DNA of 64,000 nt, taken from positions 1-64,000 of the forward strand of contig JAJFHQ010000010.1 in NCBI GenBank assembly GCA_021775525.1, written 5' to 3'. Positions 48,498 through 57,435 of the stretch are shown here, piece by piece. The translations under genes and the position numbers were made by a program. Source of the DNA: Hyphomicrobiales bacterium. GTDB taxonomy: Bacteria > Pseudomonadota > Alphaproteobacteria > Rhizobiales > Methyloligellaceae. Position 1 is the stretch's first letter, and each line of letters opens with the position of its first letter. The notes under the pieces were generated by a model, which saw nothing but the letters and a program-made list of their open reading frames with translations, did no database searches and was not told the DNA's origin.

Positions 48498-50669
48498 ATG
48501 CTGGACAAAACATTGGTCCAAGGGGCGAAGGACACGGGTGAACGCCCAACCGTCCAGAGTTTGCGTAATCGTCTGAGGGCAGAATTTGAAACTGAAAAGG
48601 GTGCTGACCAGCGCCCCAAAAAGTCGTGGCTGAAACGCAAGAAAAGCCCCTCCGGAACAGCCACGGCCCCTGACGCCCCAAAGACACAGGTAGAAGCAAC
48701 CCCGGCACCCGGACCTGCTCCGGCACAAATCAAAATTCCGCAAAACCCTGCACCTTCTGCCAAGGCGATGCCGCCAGAAGCTACTGACGATCCGCCGCCC
48801 CCGCCACTGCAACCTCAAGAAGCTACGAAAGCACATGCGCCCCACAAGCCAGAACCTGGCGCCAAGCGAAAAAAACCTGACAAATCCTCACGGGAAAACG
48901 TGGTTTCCGCCCGCCTTTCGAAGCTCGCGTCCGGGGTAAACGCCGCCGCGAAAAAACGTAATCTCGATGGCCTTCTGGACATCTTCAAGGAAGGCTTGCG
49001 ACTGCCAAAACCAATTATTGTCGCGTCGGTCGTGTCATCACTCCTGGGTCTGGCCCTTCCCCTTGCCGTCCTGCAAATTTACGACCGCATCCTGCCAAAC
49101 CAGTCGATCGAGACCCTGACGCTGCTGACAATCGGGCTGTTCGGCGCGTTTGTGCTGGATGCCGTTCTGAAAGTCCTGCGCTCCTACCTGCTGGGGTGGA
49201 ACGCAGTACGCTCGGGGTTCGATGCGCAGCTCTCTGCTGTTACCCGCCTGCTCAACGCGCCGCACCCGAATGTCGAGAAAGAACCGCCCGGCATCTGGGT
49301 TGATGGGCTTGAAGCTGTGCGTGAGTTGAGTGCGTTCGAGGGCAGCCAGTCGCGCCTCCTTACCCTGGACATCCCGCTTGCCGGTATTTTCCTCATCGTA
49401 CTCGGCCTGGTCGGCGGCCCGCTCATTGTCGTGCCCCTCCTGCTGATTGCCGGCTTTGGCGTTATGGCGGCCTTCCATGGAAAACGGCTGCAACAGGTGC
49501 TCGCGGCCCGGTCAGAACAGGACAATCGCAAACATGATTTCCTCGTGGAATGCTTGTCCGGCATTCATACGCTCAAGGGCTTGGCCATGGAGTCCATGAT
49601 CCTGCGCCGTTTCGAGCGGCTGCAAAAAGGATCTGCAGTCGCCAGTTACGACACCATCCTACTCGGCAACAAGTTGCAATCCATGGGCATCATGTTCGCC
49701 AACCTGATGATGATTTCAGTGGTTTCGGTGGGCGCGCTGTTCGTGATGGCCGGAGAACTTTCCATCGGTGGACTGGCCTGTTGTTCACTGCTGTCGGGAC
49801 GTCTTACCCAGCCTGTGCTGCGCGGGATTGGAATGTGGACCGAATTCCAGAACATCCAGCTGGCACAGGAGCGCGCCGGGAAATTCAGCGAGCTCGAGGT
49901 AAGCACCAGCGTGGGCAACTCCCTTGATAGTGAGATCACCGGCTCGATCACGCTGGACAAGGTGGGCTTTGAATATCCGGGGGTTAAAAAGCGGTCTTGC
50001 CTTTCAGATGTCAGTCTGGTGGTCCGGCCAGGCGAATTTGTCGGCATCAAGGGAGAAGATGGCAGCGGCCGCTCGACACTGGTCAAGCTTATCACTGGCG
50101 AACTCAAACCAACTAGCGGCTCGGTCACCATAGGCGGACTGGAATCCTGCCCTAACAGGGAACAGTTGCAGGTCAAGGACGTGGCCTACGTCTCTGCTCA
50201 TTCCGCGACTTTCAAAGGCACGATACTGGAAAATATCACCATGTTCCGCACCGGAGCAGCGGTCGAGGCTGCCCAGCGCGCGGCCAAGCTTATCGGACTG
50301 GAGGACGAAATTCACCGCCTGCCAGACGGGTATGACACCCCGCTCGCACAAGGTGTGGCCCAGATACTTTCCTCAGGACTGCTGCAACGCGTCTCGATTG
50401 CCCGGGCACTGGCCCGCAATCCGAAAATCCTGATCTTCGATGAGGCCAATTCCCTGCTCGACTTCCAGAGCGATGCCGCCCTGCGCCAAGGACTGGAAAG
50501 CCTCAAAGGTCAGATGACGGCCATTATTATCTCCAACCGGCCCTCATTCCTGTCCATTGCGGAGAGGGTCTATGCCCTCCAGGACACCACACTGGTGCCG
50601 CACGAGCCTGCAACCGCGACTCCTGCTCAAACCGCAACGCAGGTGCCCATGCAGGGATCTGCCGCATGA
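48498..50669 (+). CDS. Type I secretion ABC transporter permease/ATPase with Pro-rich N-terminal extension and degenerate NBD
   Basis: LPLAVLQIYDRILPNQSIETLTLLTIG (T1SS ABC family); Walker A GEDGSGRST (K->R), LSSGLLQR signature, ILIFDEANSLLD, H-loop replaced by IISNRPS. Confidence 0.85.
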   Translation: MLDKTLVQGAKDTGERPTVQSLRNRLRAEFETEKGADQRPKKSWLKRKKSPSGTATAPDAPKTQVEATPAPGPAPAQIKIPQNPAPSAKAMPPEATDDPPPPPLQPQEATKAHAPHKPEPGAKRKKPDKSSRENVVSARLSKLASGVNAAAKKRNLDGLLDIFKEGLRLPKPIIVASVVSSLLGLALPLAVLQIYDRILPNQSIETLTLLTIGLFGAFVLDAVLKVLRSYLLGWNAVRSGFDAQLSAVTRLLNAPHPNVEKEPPGIWVDGLEAVRELSAFEGSQSRLLTLDIPLAGIFLIVLGLVGGPLIVVPLLLIAGFGVMAAFHGKRLQQVLAARSEQDNRKHDFLVECLSGIHTLKGLAMESMILRRFERLQKGSAVASYDTILLGNKLQSMGIMFANLMMISVVSVGALFVMAGELSIGGLACCSLLSGRLTQPVLRGIGMWTEFQNIQLAQERAGKFSELEVSTSVGNSLDSEITGSITLDKVGFEYPGVKKRSCLSDVSLVVRPGEFVGIKGEDGSGRSTLVKLITGELKPTSGSVTIGGLESCPNREQLQVKDVAYVSAHSATFKGTILENITMFRTGAAVEAAQRAAKLIGLEDEIHRLPDGYDTPLAQGVAQILSSGLLQRVSIARALARNPKILIFDEANSLLDFQSDAALRQGLESLKGQMTAIIISNRPSFLSIAERVYALQDTTLVPHEPATATPAQTATQVPMQGSAA

Positions 50670-52921
50670 GCATGAGCGAAACACCAATTACGGGCGCGAA
50701 AAGCACCGCCGAAACGGCTGAACCCCCGCTCGCCGGCACTACGGGTGCAGACGGAAATGCAGTACATGGGCTGCAGGACCAACTCGGCGAAAGTTTTACA
50801 GCACGCAAACTTGAGAAGCTGGATGATTCCACCCCGGCCGCAGCGTGCCTGAAACCCCTCCTCCTGGCGCTGGAATGGAGCGGTCAGGAACGCCACCTCA
50901 TGGAGGCCCTGCCGCATCTCGAACCGCTCCATGATATTGACGACCTTCGCGCCCTGCTGTCCCGGATTAATTACCGTACCACGCACCGCACGTTCAAACG
51001 CTCCGAGCTGAGGCCCGGAATGCTGCCCTGCCTGTTCAGCCAGAACGATGGCGACAGCGTCTCTGTAGTGCTGAAAATCGAGGCCGATGGCCGCCTGCTT
51101 ACCTTTGACGGAACGAAGAAGGCCTTTGCCTATATCGCGGCGGATGAAACAGCGGGCGATGTCTTTTTGGTCTCAGCCATATTGGGCGAGGAAATTTTCG
51201 AGACCATCCACAAGCATGGCTGGGTGCAATATACGTTCGGCCGGTTCAGGCGATCCATATTCACCGTATTCACCCTGGCTTTCGTGGTGAACCTACTGGC
51301 GCTGACCGTTCCGATCTACGTCATGAATGTGTATGACAAGGCGATTGGCACCAAGTCCCCGCTGACGCTGTTCTTTTTCCTTACCGGCATTCTCATACTG
51401 CTCGCCTGCGAAATGGGCCTGCGCACAGTCCGCGCGCGCGTTATCGCCTTTCTCGGTGCACGCTTTGAAAGCCTCGTGACCATCGCCGCCATGCAGCAAT
51501 TGCTGCATTTGCCGCTGGCCATGACCGAGACCGCCCCGATCTCGGCACAAATTTCGCGGCTGAAGCAATTCGGCTCTATCCGGGACTTGTTCGTGGGGCA
51601 GTTGGGCAGCGCCCTCACTGACCTGCCCTTCGTCTTCATATTCCTCGGTGCCATTTTTGCGATCAGCGGCCCGCTCGGATTCATTCCCCTTGCCCTGTTC
51701 ACCATTTTCCTGATCGTGGCCACCGTAACGGTCCCCCTGACCCGGCGGCGCGTCAGGTTGGCGGGCGACGCCAACACGAAAGCGCGTGACTTCGTGATGG
51801 AGCTTGCTGACAAACGCCGCTCGGTACGCGAGAATGGCGCGGAGGATGTCTGGATTGAACGCTGCAAGGCGCTTTTCAGCACCTACCTGCTGCGCCAGTT
51901 CAAAGCCCAGCAATTCAACACTATCCTGCAAACGACCTCTCAAATGCTCGTCATGGTGACCGGTGTCTCAACCGTTTCCTACGGGGCGGTAAGGGCGCTC
52001 GATGGCAATTTGAGTGTCGGCGCGCTGGTGGCAGTGATCGCACTTGTCTGGCGCCTGCTCTCGCCCATCCAGGCGATCTTCCTGGGCTTCAACCAGCTGG
52101 GACAGAGCATCGACACCATGAAGCAGGTCAACAGTCTGATGCGGATGCAACCTGAACGCAGCCCGCACCAGATGGCCACGGTAGCGCGAAATTTCAAAGG
52201 TCACATCACGATCATCGAGGCCGGCTTCCGCTACAATACCGCAGCCGAATCCGCGCTGCGCGGTGTTACCCTCGATATCCCGCCCGGCCAGGTGGTTGCG
52301 ATCACCGGCAGTTCGGGGGCAGGAAAGTCATCGCTGTTGAAGCTGGTCGCGGGCCTGCATCGCCCCCAGATGGGCTCGGTGCGTGCAGACGGGCTCGATT
52401 TGCGCCAAATCGATACCGCCGAGTACCGGCAATCGGTCGCCTATGTGCCCGAAGCGCTGGATGTGTTTTACGGGACGGTGGCGCAGAACCTGAAACTGGC
52501 CGACCCGGAAGTCTCGCCGGAAGCGATGATGAAGGCTCTCACTGAGGCGGGCGCAGCAGAATTCATTAAATCTCTGCCCGAAGGCCTGAACACTCGTATC
52601 AGGACCGTTGACCAGCGGGCCTGGACCGATGGCGTGTTGCAGCAACTCATACTTGCCCGCGCCTATGTCAAACACTGTCCCATATTCTTGCTTGATGATC
52701 CGGGTAGCCGTCTCGACCGCGCCGGCGATGAGGCGTTTATCGAGAAACTCAAAAGCTTGTCAGGCAAGGCCACGGTATTGCTGGTCACCCACCGCCCCAG
52801 CCACATGCGCTGCGCTGACCGGGTGGTGGTCCTGAACCGGGGGCTAATCGCCGCTGACGGCACTCCTGACGAGATCGTTCCAGCGATCCTTGCGCAAATG
52901 CAGGAAAAGAAAGCTAGCTAA
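50666..52921 (+). CDS. Type I secretion ABC transporter permease/ATPase (second subunit)
   Basis: ALTVPIYVMNVYDKAIGTKSPLTLF; Walker A GSSGAGKSS; signature WTDGVLQQLILARA; Walker B IFLLDDP (E->D); VTHRPS; ATGA overlap with first ABC gene. Confidence 0.88.
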   Translation: MSMSETPITGAKSTAETAEPPLAGTTGADGNAVHGLQDQLGESFTARKLEKLDDSTPAAACLKPLLLALEWSGQERHLMEALPHLEPLHDIDDLRALLSRINYRTTHRTFKRSELRPGMLPCLFSQNDGDSVSVVLKIEADGRLLTFDGTKKAFAYIAADETAGDVFLVSAILGEEIFETIHKHGWVQYTFGRFRRSIFTVFTLAFVVNLLALTVPIYVMNVYDKAIGTKSPLTLFFFLTGILILLACEMGLRTVRARVIAFLGARFESLVTIAAMQQLLHLPLAMTETAPISAQISRLKQFGSIRDLFVGQLGSALTDLPFVFIFLGAIFAISGPLGFIPLALFTIFLIVATVTVPLTRRRVRLAGDANTKARDFVMELADKRRSVRENGAEDVWIERCKALFSTYLLRQFKAQQFNTILQTTSQMLVMVTGVSTVSYGAVRALDGNLSVGALVAVIALVWRLLSPIQAIFLGFNQLGQSIDTMKQVNSLMRMQPERSPHQMATVARNFKGHITIIEAGFRYNTAAESALRGVTLDIPPGQVVAITGSSGAGKSSLLKLVAGLHRPQMGSVRADGLDLRQIDTAEYRQSVAYVPEALDVFYGTVAQNLKLADPEVSPEAMMKALTEAGAAEFIKSLPEGLNTRIRTVDQRAWTDGVLQQLILARAYVKHCPIFLLDDPGSRLDRAGDEAFIEKLKSLSGKATVLLVTHRPSHMRCADRVVVLNRGLIAADGTPDEIVPAILAQMQEKKAS

Positions 52922-52973
52922 ATCTTAACCGCTGCCCCCAAGAAAGTTAGCTAAATCTTAAACGCTGTCCCTA
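52908..52973. repeat. Tandem imperfect 33-bp duplication spanning the stop codon of the second ABC gene
   Basis: agaaagctagctaaatcttaaccgctgccccca / agaaagttagctaaatcttaaacgctgtcccta (29/33 identical). Confidence 0.9.
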
Positions 52974-53006
52974 AAGCTGCAATTTGGGCCAGACGGAGAG
53001 TACTGC

Positions 53007-54341
53007 ATGTGGCAGCCAGGCTGGAGTAGTGAGCCGGATATTCGCGGCCAGCGCTTCACTTTGCCTGCTGAACTGGAAGATGGGCGCATCCCGCATATGT
53101 TCGGGAAGCTCGCCAACCTGTTCAGCATGCTGTTCGTTGCTGCGCTCGTATGGGCGTCTTTCGCGGAAATGCGTGAACTCGCTATTGGCCACGGCGAAAT
53201 CGCCCCATCGGGCCATGTCCAGACAATCCAGCATCTTGAAGGCGGGCAGGTCGAGAGCATCAATGTGCGCGAGGGGCAGCAGGTAGAAGCGGGCCAGATC
53301 CTGGTGCATTTGAGCCCGGTGGCCGCGGCCAGCGACCTCAATCAGCTTCATGTCCGCGCGGCATCCTTGCGGTTGCAGAAAGAAGCCCTCACCGCGCTCA
53401 TTGAGAAGCGCAAGCCCGAGCTGATGACGGCGGAGAACAACTATCCTGATCTGGCGTCGGAACAGATGCAGGTCTACACCGCAAAACGCGACCAGTATTC
53501 CCAGGACCGCCGCGCCTTGGAAGCCAGGGTTTCACAGCGCAAGGCCGAATATGAGGCGGCGAAGCTGGAAACGGGAAGTCTAAAGACCCAGATCGAGATC
53601 AACGAAGAGCAGCTTGCCATCCGCGCCAAGCTACTTAAATCCGGTTACACCTCACGGCGCGCTTTCCTGCAGACCAAGGCGTCCCTTGAAGAGGTCAAGG
53701 CACGTTACTTCTCCATTGTTGGACGCCGTGACGCCGCCAAAGAATCCCTGAACGAGGCGAAAAGCGCGCTCATTGGCGGGACGGCAGAAGCCCTCAAGCT
53801 GCTCAACGAGGAACGCACCAAGGTCTCCGCAGAGCTTGCCGAGTTGACCGAGCAGGTCGGCAAGCATGAGGACCGGGTTGACCGGCTGGTGGTGAAATCC
53901 CCGATCGACGGCATTGTGCACGAGCTGGCCCAGAAGACACCGGGCGAAGTGGTCAAACCGGGTGACCTGGTTGCCAAAATCGTACCGCTCAACTCCAGCG
54001 TTGTCGCGGAAGTGCGTATCGACCCGAAAGATGTCGGCCATGTGAAGACCGGAGACCGTGTCGAGATCAAACTCTCCACGTTCGATCCCAATGTATTTGG
54101 CGTCGTGATGGGCAAGGTTGACGTTATTTCCGCCTCGACATTCAAGAATGAGGAGGGTGAGCCCTATTTCAAGGCCATCGTCGCGCTAGACCAGCGCAGT
54201 GTGGGTGAAGGCAACAGGCGCCGTCTTATCCAGCCCGGCATGGTTGTCGAGGCGGATATCATCACCGGTTCCAAATCACTGGTGAAATATTTGCTCAAAC
54301 CGGTCTACCGCTCGCTCGATATTGGCTTTTCCGAGCGTTAG
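53007..54341 (+). CDS. HlyD-family type I secretion periplasmic adaptor
   Basis: GEIAPSGHVQTIQHLEGGQVESINVREGQQVEAGQILVHL; C-terminal LIQPGMVVEADIITGSKSLVKYLLKPV. Confidence 0.95.
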   Translation: MWQPGWSSEPDIRGQRFTLPAELEDGRIPHMFGKLANLFSMLFVAALVWASFAEMRELAIGHGEIAPSGHVQTIQHLEGGQVESINVREGQQVEAGQILVHLSPVAAASDLNQLHVRAASLRLQKEALTALIEKRKPELMTAENNYPDLASEQMQVYTAKRDQYSQDRRALEARVSQRKAEYEAAKLETGSLKTQIEINEEQLAIRAKLLKSGYTSRRAFLQTKASLEEVKARYFSIVGRRDAAKESLNEAKSALIGGTAEALKLLNEERTKVSAELAELTEQVGKHEDRVDRLVVKSPIDGIVHELAQKTPGEVVKPGDLVAKIVPLNSSVVAEVRIDPKDVGHVKTGDRVEIKLSTFDPNVFGVVMGKVDVISASTFKNEEGEPYFKAIVALDQRSVGEGNRRRLIQPGMVVEADIITGSKSLVKYLLKPVYRSLDIGFSER

Positions 54342-54485
54342 AATTCAAACAGTGTAAAGCGGCGATTGTGCCAATATCGGCCGCGGATTAACCAATCCTC
54401 AACAGACATGAACCATGCTGTACGCCAATAAAAATGGGCGAATTCCACTCTGGCAGAATGCCGGAGTCCGGGATGGACACAGCAA

Positions 54486-56228
54486 ATGCGAACCAATCGA
54501 CAGCCCGCGCGCGAACCTTACGGGATTGCTTCACTGATAGCGGCGCGATTGCGTGCGCGTCCGGGACGCGCGGGCATATCATTCGCAGGCTGCTCCCTCG
54601 CCCTGTCACTGGTGGTACTCGCCCCCGGCGCTGCCCGTTCTCAAAGTCTGAACGAAGCCCTTACATCGGCTTTTGCCGGCAATCCGGGACTCGACGCGGA
54701 ACGCGCCCGCCAGCGCGCCGATCAGGAAACCATCAAGCAGGAGCGGGCAAAAGGCATGCCCAATCTGTCACTGGATGCCCACAGGGGAAAAGAGAGTTCA
54801 CGGATTAATTCTTCATCCAGTTCCACCAAACTTATTCAGGATGGCTACTCCCTGACACTCACCCAGCCTCTGTTCCAGGGCTTCCAGACCTATAACGGCA
54901 CGCGCCGTGCGAAAGCGGAAGTGCGTGCTGGTGCTGCCCAGCTGCATGATCGTGAGCAAAGCATCCTTCTGGATACCGTGACCGCATATATGGACGTGGT
55001 TCAGGACCGCAAGATTGCCAAACTGAGAAAGAGCAATATTCGCTTCCTGCGCAATGAACTCGCCGCCACCAAAGCACGCCGCAATGCCGGTGATCTGTCC
55101 AAGACAGACGTCGCCCAGGCACGCACAAGACTGTACGAAGGCCAGGCCGATCTCGCACAGGCGCAAGCCGACGCCGAGGCCAGCGAAGCCAGTTTCGAGG
55201 CGATCATCGGCCGCAGCCCGGGTGCACTCAAGACACCGCGCGTGCCGGTCGAGCTGCTGCCGCCTTCTCTTGCAGAAGCGCTGGGCGTCGCGCGAAGCAC
55301 CAACCCGACCATCATCTCGGCATTGCACAGCCAGGAGGCGGCGCGGCGGGCAAAGAACGAGGCTTACGGCGCGCTGCTGCCCACTGTTTCGCTCGAGTTG
55401 AGCCATGGCGTCGACCACAACACTTCGACCTCGGTCGACAAGGAAGAAGAGTCGTCGCTGTTCGTGCGGATGAAGATGCCGCTCTACCAGGGTGGTGACG
55501 TGCGCTCACGCATTCGCCAGTCGCGGGCGAGCGAAACCGGCGCGGCATACGAGGTCACGGATTCTCGCCGCCGGACCCGGGCTGGTGTCATCGATGCCTG
55601 GAAACAGCTCCATGCCGCCAAGGCGCGGATCACTGCGGCAAGTCAACAGGTCAAAGCCGCCCGCTCGGCGCTCAAGGGCGTCCAGATCGAAGTGAAGGTT
55701 GGCGAACGCGCCTTGTTTGAAGTGCTGGATGCGCAGCGTGAGCTGGTCAATGGTGAAGTGGCGCTGGCGCGCGCCGAGCACGATCATGTGGTCTCGAGCT
55801 ATAGCTTGCTGGCAGCCACGGGCCGGCTGACTGCGCGCTATCTTAGCCTGCCCGCGGCCTATCCGGATCTCAACAAGGCAGTCCGCAAAAACAATCCCAG
55901 GGTCATCTTTAAGGAACACCGGCAAGGCCGGCGCAGGTCATCCATGCAGCGTCAGGCGACACCACAGCAGGTCAGACACGTTGCAGCCCCGGCCAGGGCC
56001 GTGCCGAACCAAACTGCTGCCCAGCCTACGAATCTAGTGCCAGGGCAGACCCCGTGGCAGACCACGGCCAGCGGGACCGCCCCTGCTAAACCGGTTCAGC
56101 AAGCTCAGCCAACAAGAACCTTCAGGCTTTCATCGGTCAAGCCTTCGCGCAGGCGCGGCAAGCGGCGGGCCGTCCGGCAGATACAAAATCCACTCTCGAG
56201 CCTGCGGTCCAGCCTACCGGCTAAGTAG
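54486..56228 (+). CDS. TolC-family outer membrane protein with C-terminal basic/Pro-Gln extension
   Basis: LNEALTSAFAGNPGLDAERARQRADQETIKQERAKGMPNLSL…; typical TolC heptad organisation; adjacent to hlyD. Confidence 0.92.
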   Translation: MRTNRQPAREPYGIASLIAARLRARPGRAGISFAGCSLALSLVVLAPGAARSQSLNEALTSAFAGNPGLDAERARQRADQETIKQERAKGMPNLSLDAHRGKESSRINSSSSSTKLIQDGYSLTLTQPLFQGFQTYNGTRRAKAEVRAGAAQLHDREQSILLDTVTAYMDVVQDRKIAKLRKSNIRFLRNELAATKARRNAGDLSKTDVAQARTRLYEGQADLAQAQADAEASEASFEAIIGRSPGALKTPRVPVELLPPSLAEALGVARSTNPTIISALHSQEAARRAKNEAYGALLPTVSLELSHGVDHNTSTSVDKEEESSLFVRMKMPLYQGGDVRSRIRQSRASETGAAYEVTDSRRRTRAGVIDAWKQLHAAKARITAASQQVKAARSALKGVQIEVKVGERALFEVLDAQRELVNGEVALARAEHDHVVSSYSLLAATGRLTARYLSLPAAYPDLNKAVRKNNPRVIFKEHRQGRRRSSMQRQATPQQVRHVAAPARAVPNQTAAQPTNLVPGQTPWQTTASGTAPAKPVQQAQPTRTFRLSSVKPSRRRGKRRAVRQIQNPLSSLRSSLPAK

Positions 56229-56234
56229 GGTATT

Positions 56235-57290
56235 TTAAGATGCCCCAAGTTCACCCGCAGCAAGAGCGGCAAAAACCTCACCTGCCCGTTCCACTTCCTC
56301 ACACGTGACATCGAGATGGGTCAAGGCGCGTAATTTCTGCGGGCCGATGGCCGCCATGCGAACGCCCTTTTCCCCAAGGCGCTTGCTCCACGTTGCGGCA
56401 TCGGCACGAGACGCCGACACGTCAATGATGACGATATTCGTCTCGACATGGTCAGGCTCCACATGAAGCCCGGGCAGCGTGGCAAGCTTTTGCGCCAGAG
56501 CTTTTGCATTGGCGTGATCTTCCGCCATCCGCTCTACATTGTGATCGAGGGCATAAATCCCGGCGGCTGCAATAATGCCGGCCTGGCGCATCGAGCCGCC
56601 AATGCGTTGCTTCCAGCGCCATGCCTTGTCGATGAATTTACTGGAACCGGCCAGCACAGCCCCGATCGGACAGCCAAGCCCCTTTGACAGATCGAGCCAG
56701 ACGGAATCAAAGCCTTCCGTGTAGTCTTTCGCGGAAACACCGGTTGCCACCACGGCATTGAGAAGCCTCGCACCATCCATATGCATCTTAAGCTCGTGCC
56801 GTTTCCCGACCTCAACAACTGAACGGATTGTTTCCAGCGGCCACACGGTGCCACCGGCGAGGTTGGCCGTCTGTTCGATGGAAATGACGCGGGTGCGTGG
56901 GGCATAACGCCACGGCGCGCGTACCGCGGCCTCGGCCTGCTCGGCGGTAAACACGCCGCGCTCTCCATCAATCGGGTAGGCGCCAGCACGCGCCAGAACG
57001 GATATTCCACCGGCCTCGACACCAACAATATGCGCCGTGCGTTCGGCAATGATGTCATCGCCCGGTCCGCAATGCACCGCTGCGGATATCTGGTTGCACA
57101 TGGTGCCCGAGGGCAGAAACACGGCGCGCTCCTTGCCGAACAGTTCCGCCACACGTTCAACCAATGCGGTGACGGTGGGGTCATTGAATCCCTGCTCATC
57201 GCCCACATCTGCACTGGCAATGGCCTCGCGCATCTCCTTCGTTGGCCGCGTCTGGGTATCGCTTTGCAGTTCAATGTGATTGTTTGACAT
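56235..57290 (-). CDS. ltaE: Low-specificity L-threonine aldolase / beta-eliminating lyase
   Basis: QSDTQTRPTKEMREAIASADVGDEQGFNDPTVTALVERVAELFGKERAVFLPSGTMCNQIS…; start at internal ATG 57290. Confidence 0.9.
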   Translation of the reverse strand: MSNNHIELQSDTQTRPTKEMREAIASADVGDEQGFNDPTVTALVERVAELFGKERAVFLPSGTMCNQISAAVHCGPGDDIIAERTAHIVGVEAGGISVLARAGAYPIDGERGVFTAEQAEAAVRAPWRYAPRTRVISIEQTANLAGGTVWPLETIRSVVEVGKRHELKMHMDGARLLNAVVATGVSAKDYTEGFDSVWLDLSKGLGCPIGAVLAGSSKFIDKAWRWKQRIGGSMRQAGIIAAAGIYALDHNVERMAEDHANAKALAQKLATLPGLHVEPDHVETNIVIIDVSASRADAATWSKRLGEKGVRMAAIGPQKLRALTHLDVTCEEVERAGEVFAALAAGELGAS

Positions 57291-57435
57291 GTGGAGCTTC
57301 CTCGTTTCCGGCAGGCACAGCCACATAGCATTTCGCCCGTCAGACGCGAAGACATTTGAACACGCAGTGCTTGCTCTTGCGGCCTGCAAAAAGTAAATCC
57401 TAGCAAACGCCTCAGTCCCGCACATTGGATACCGC

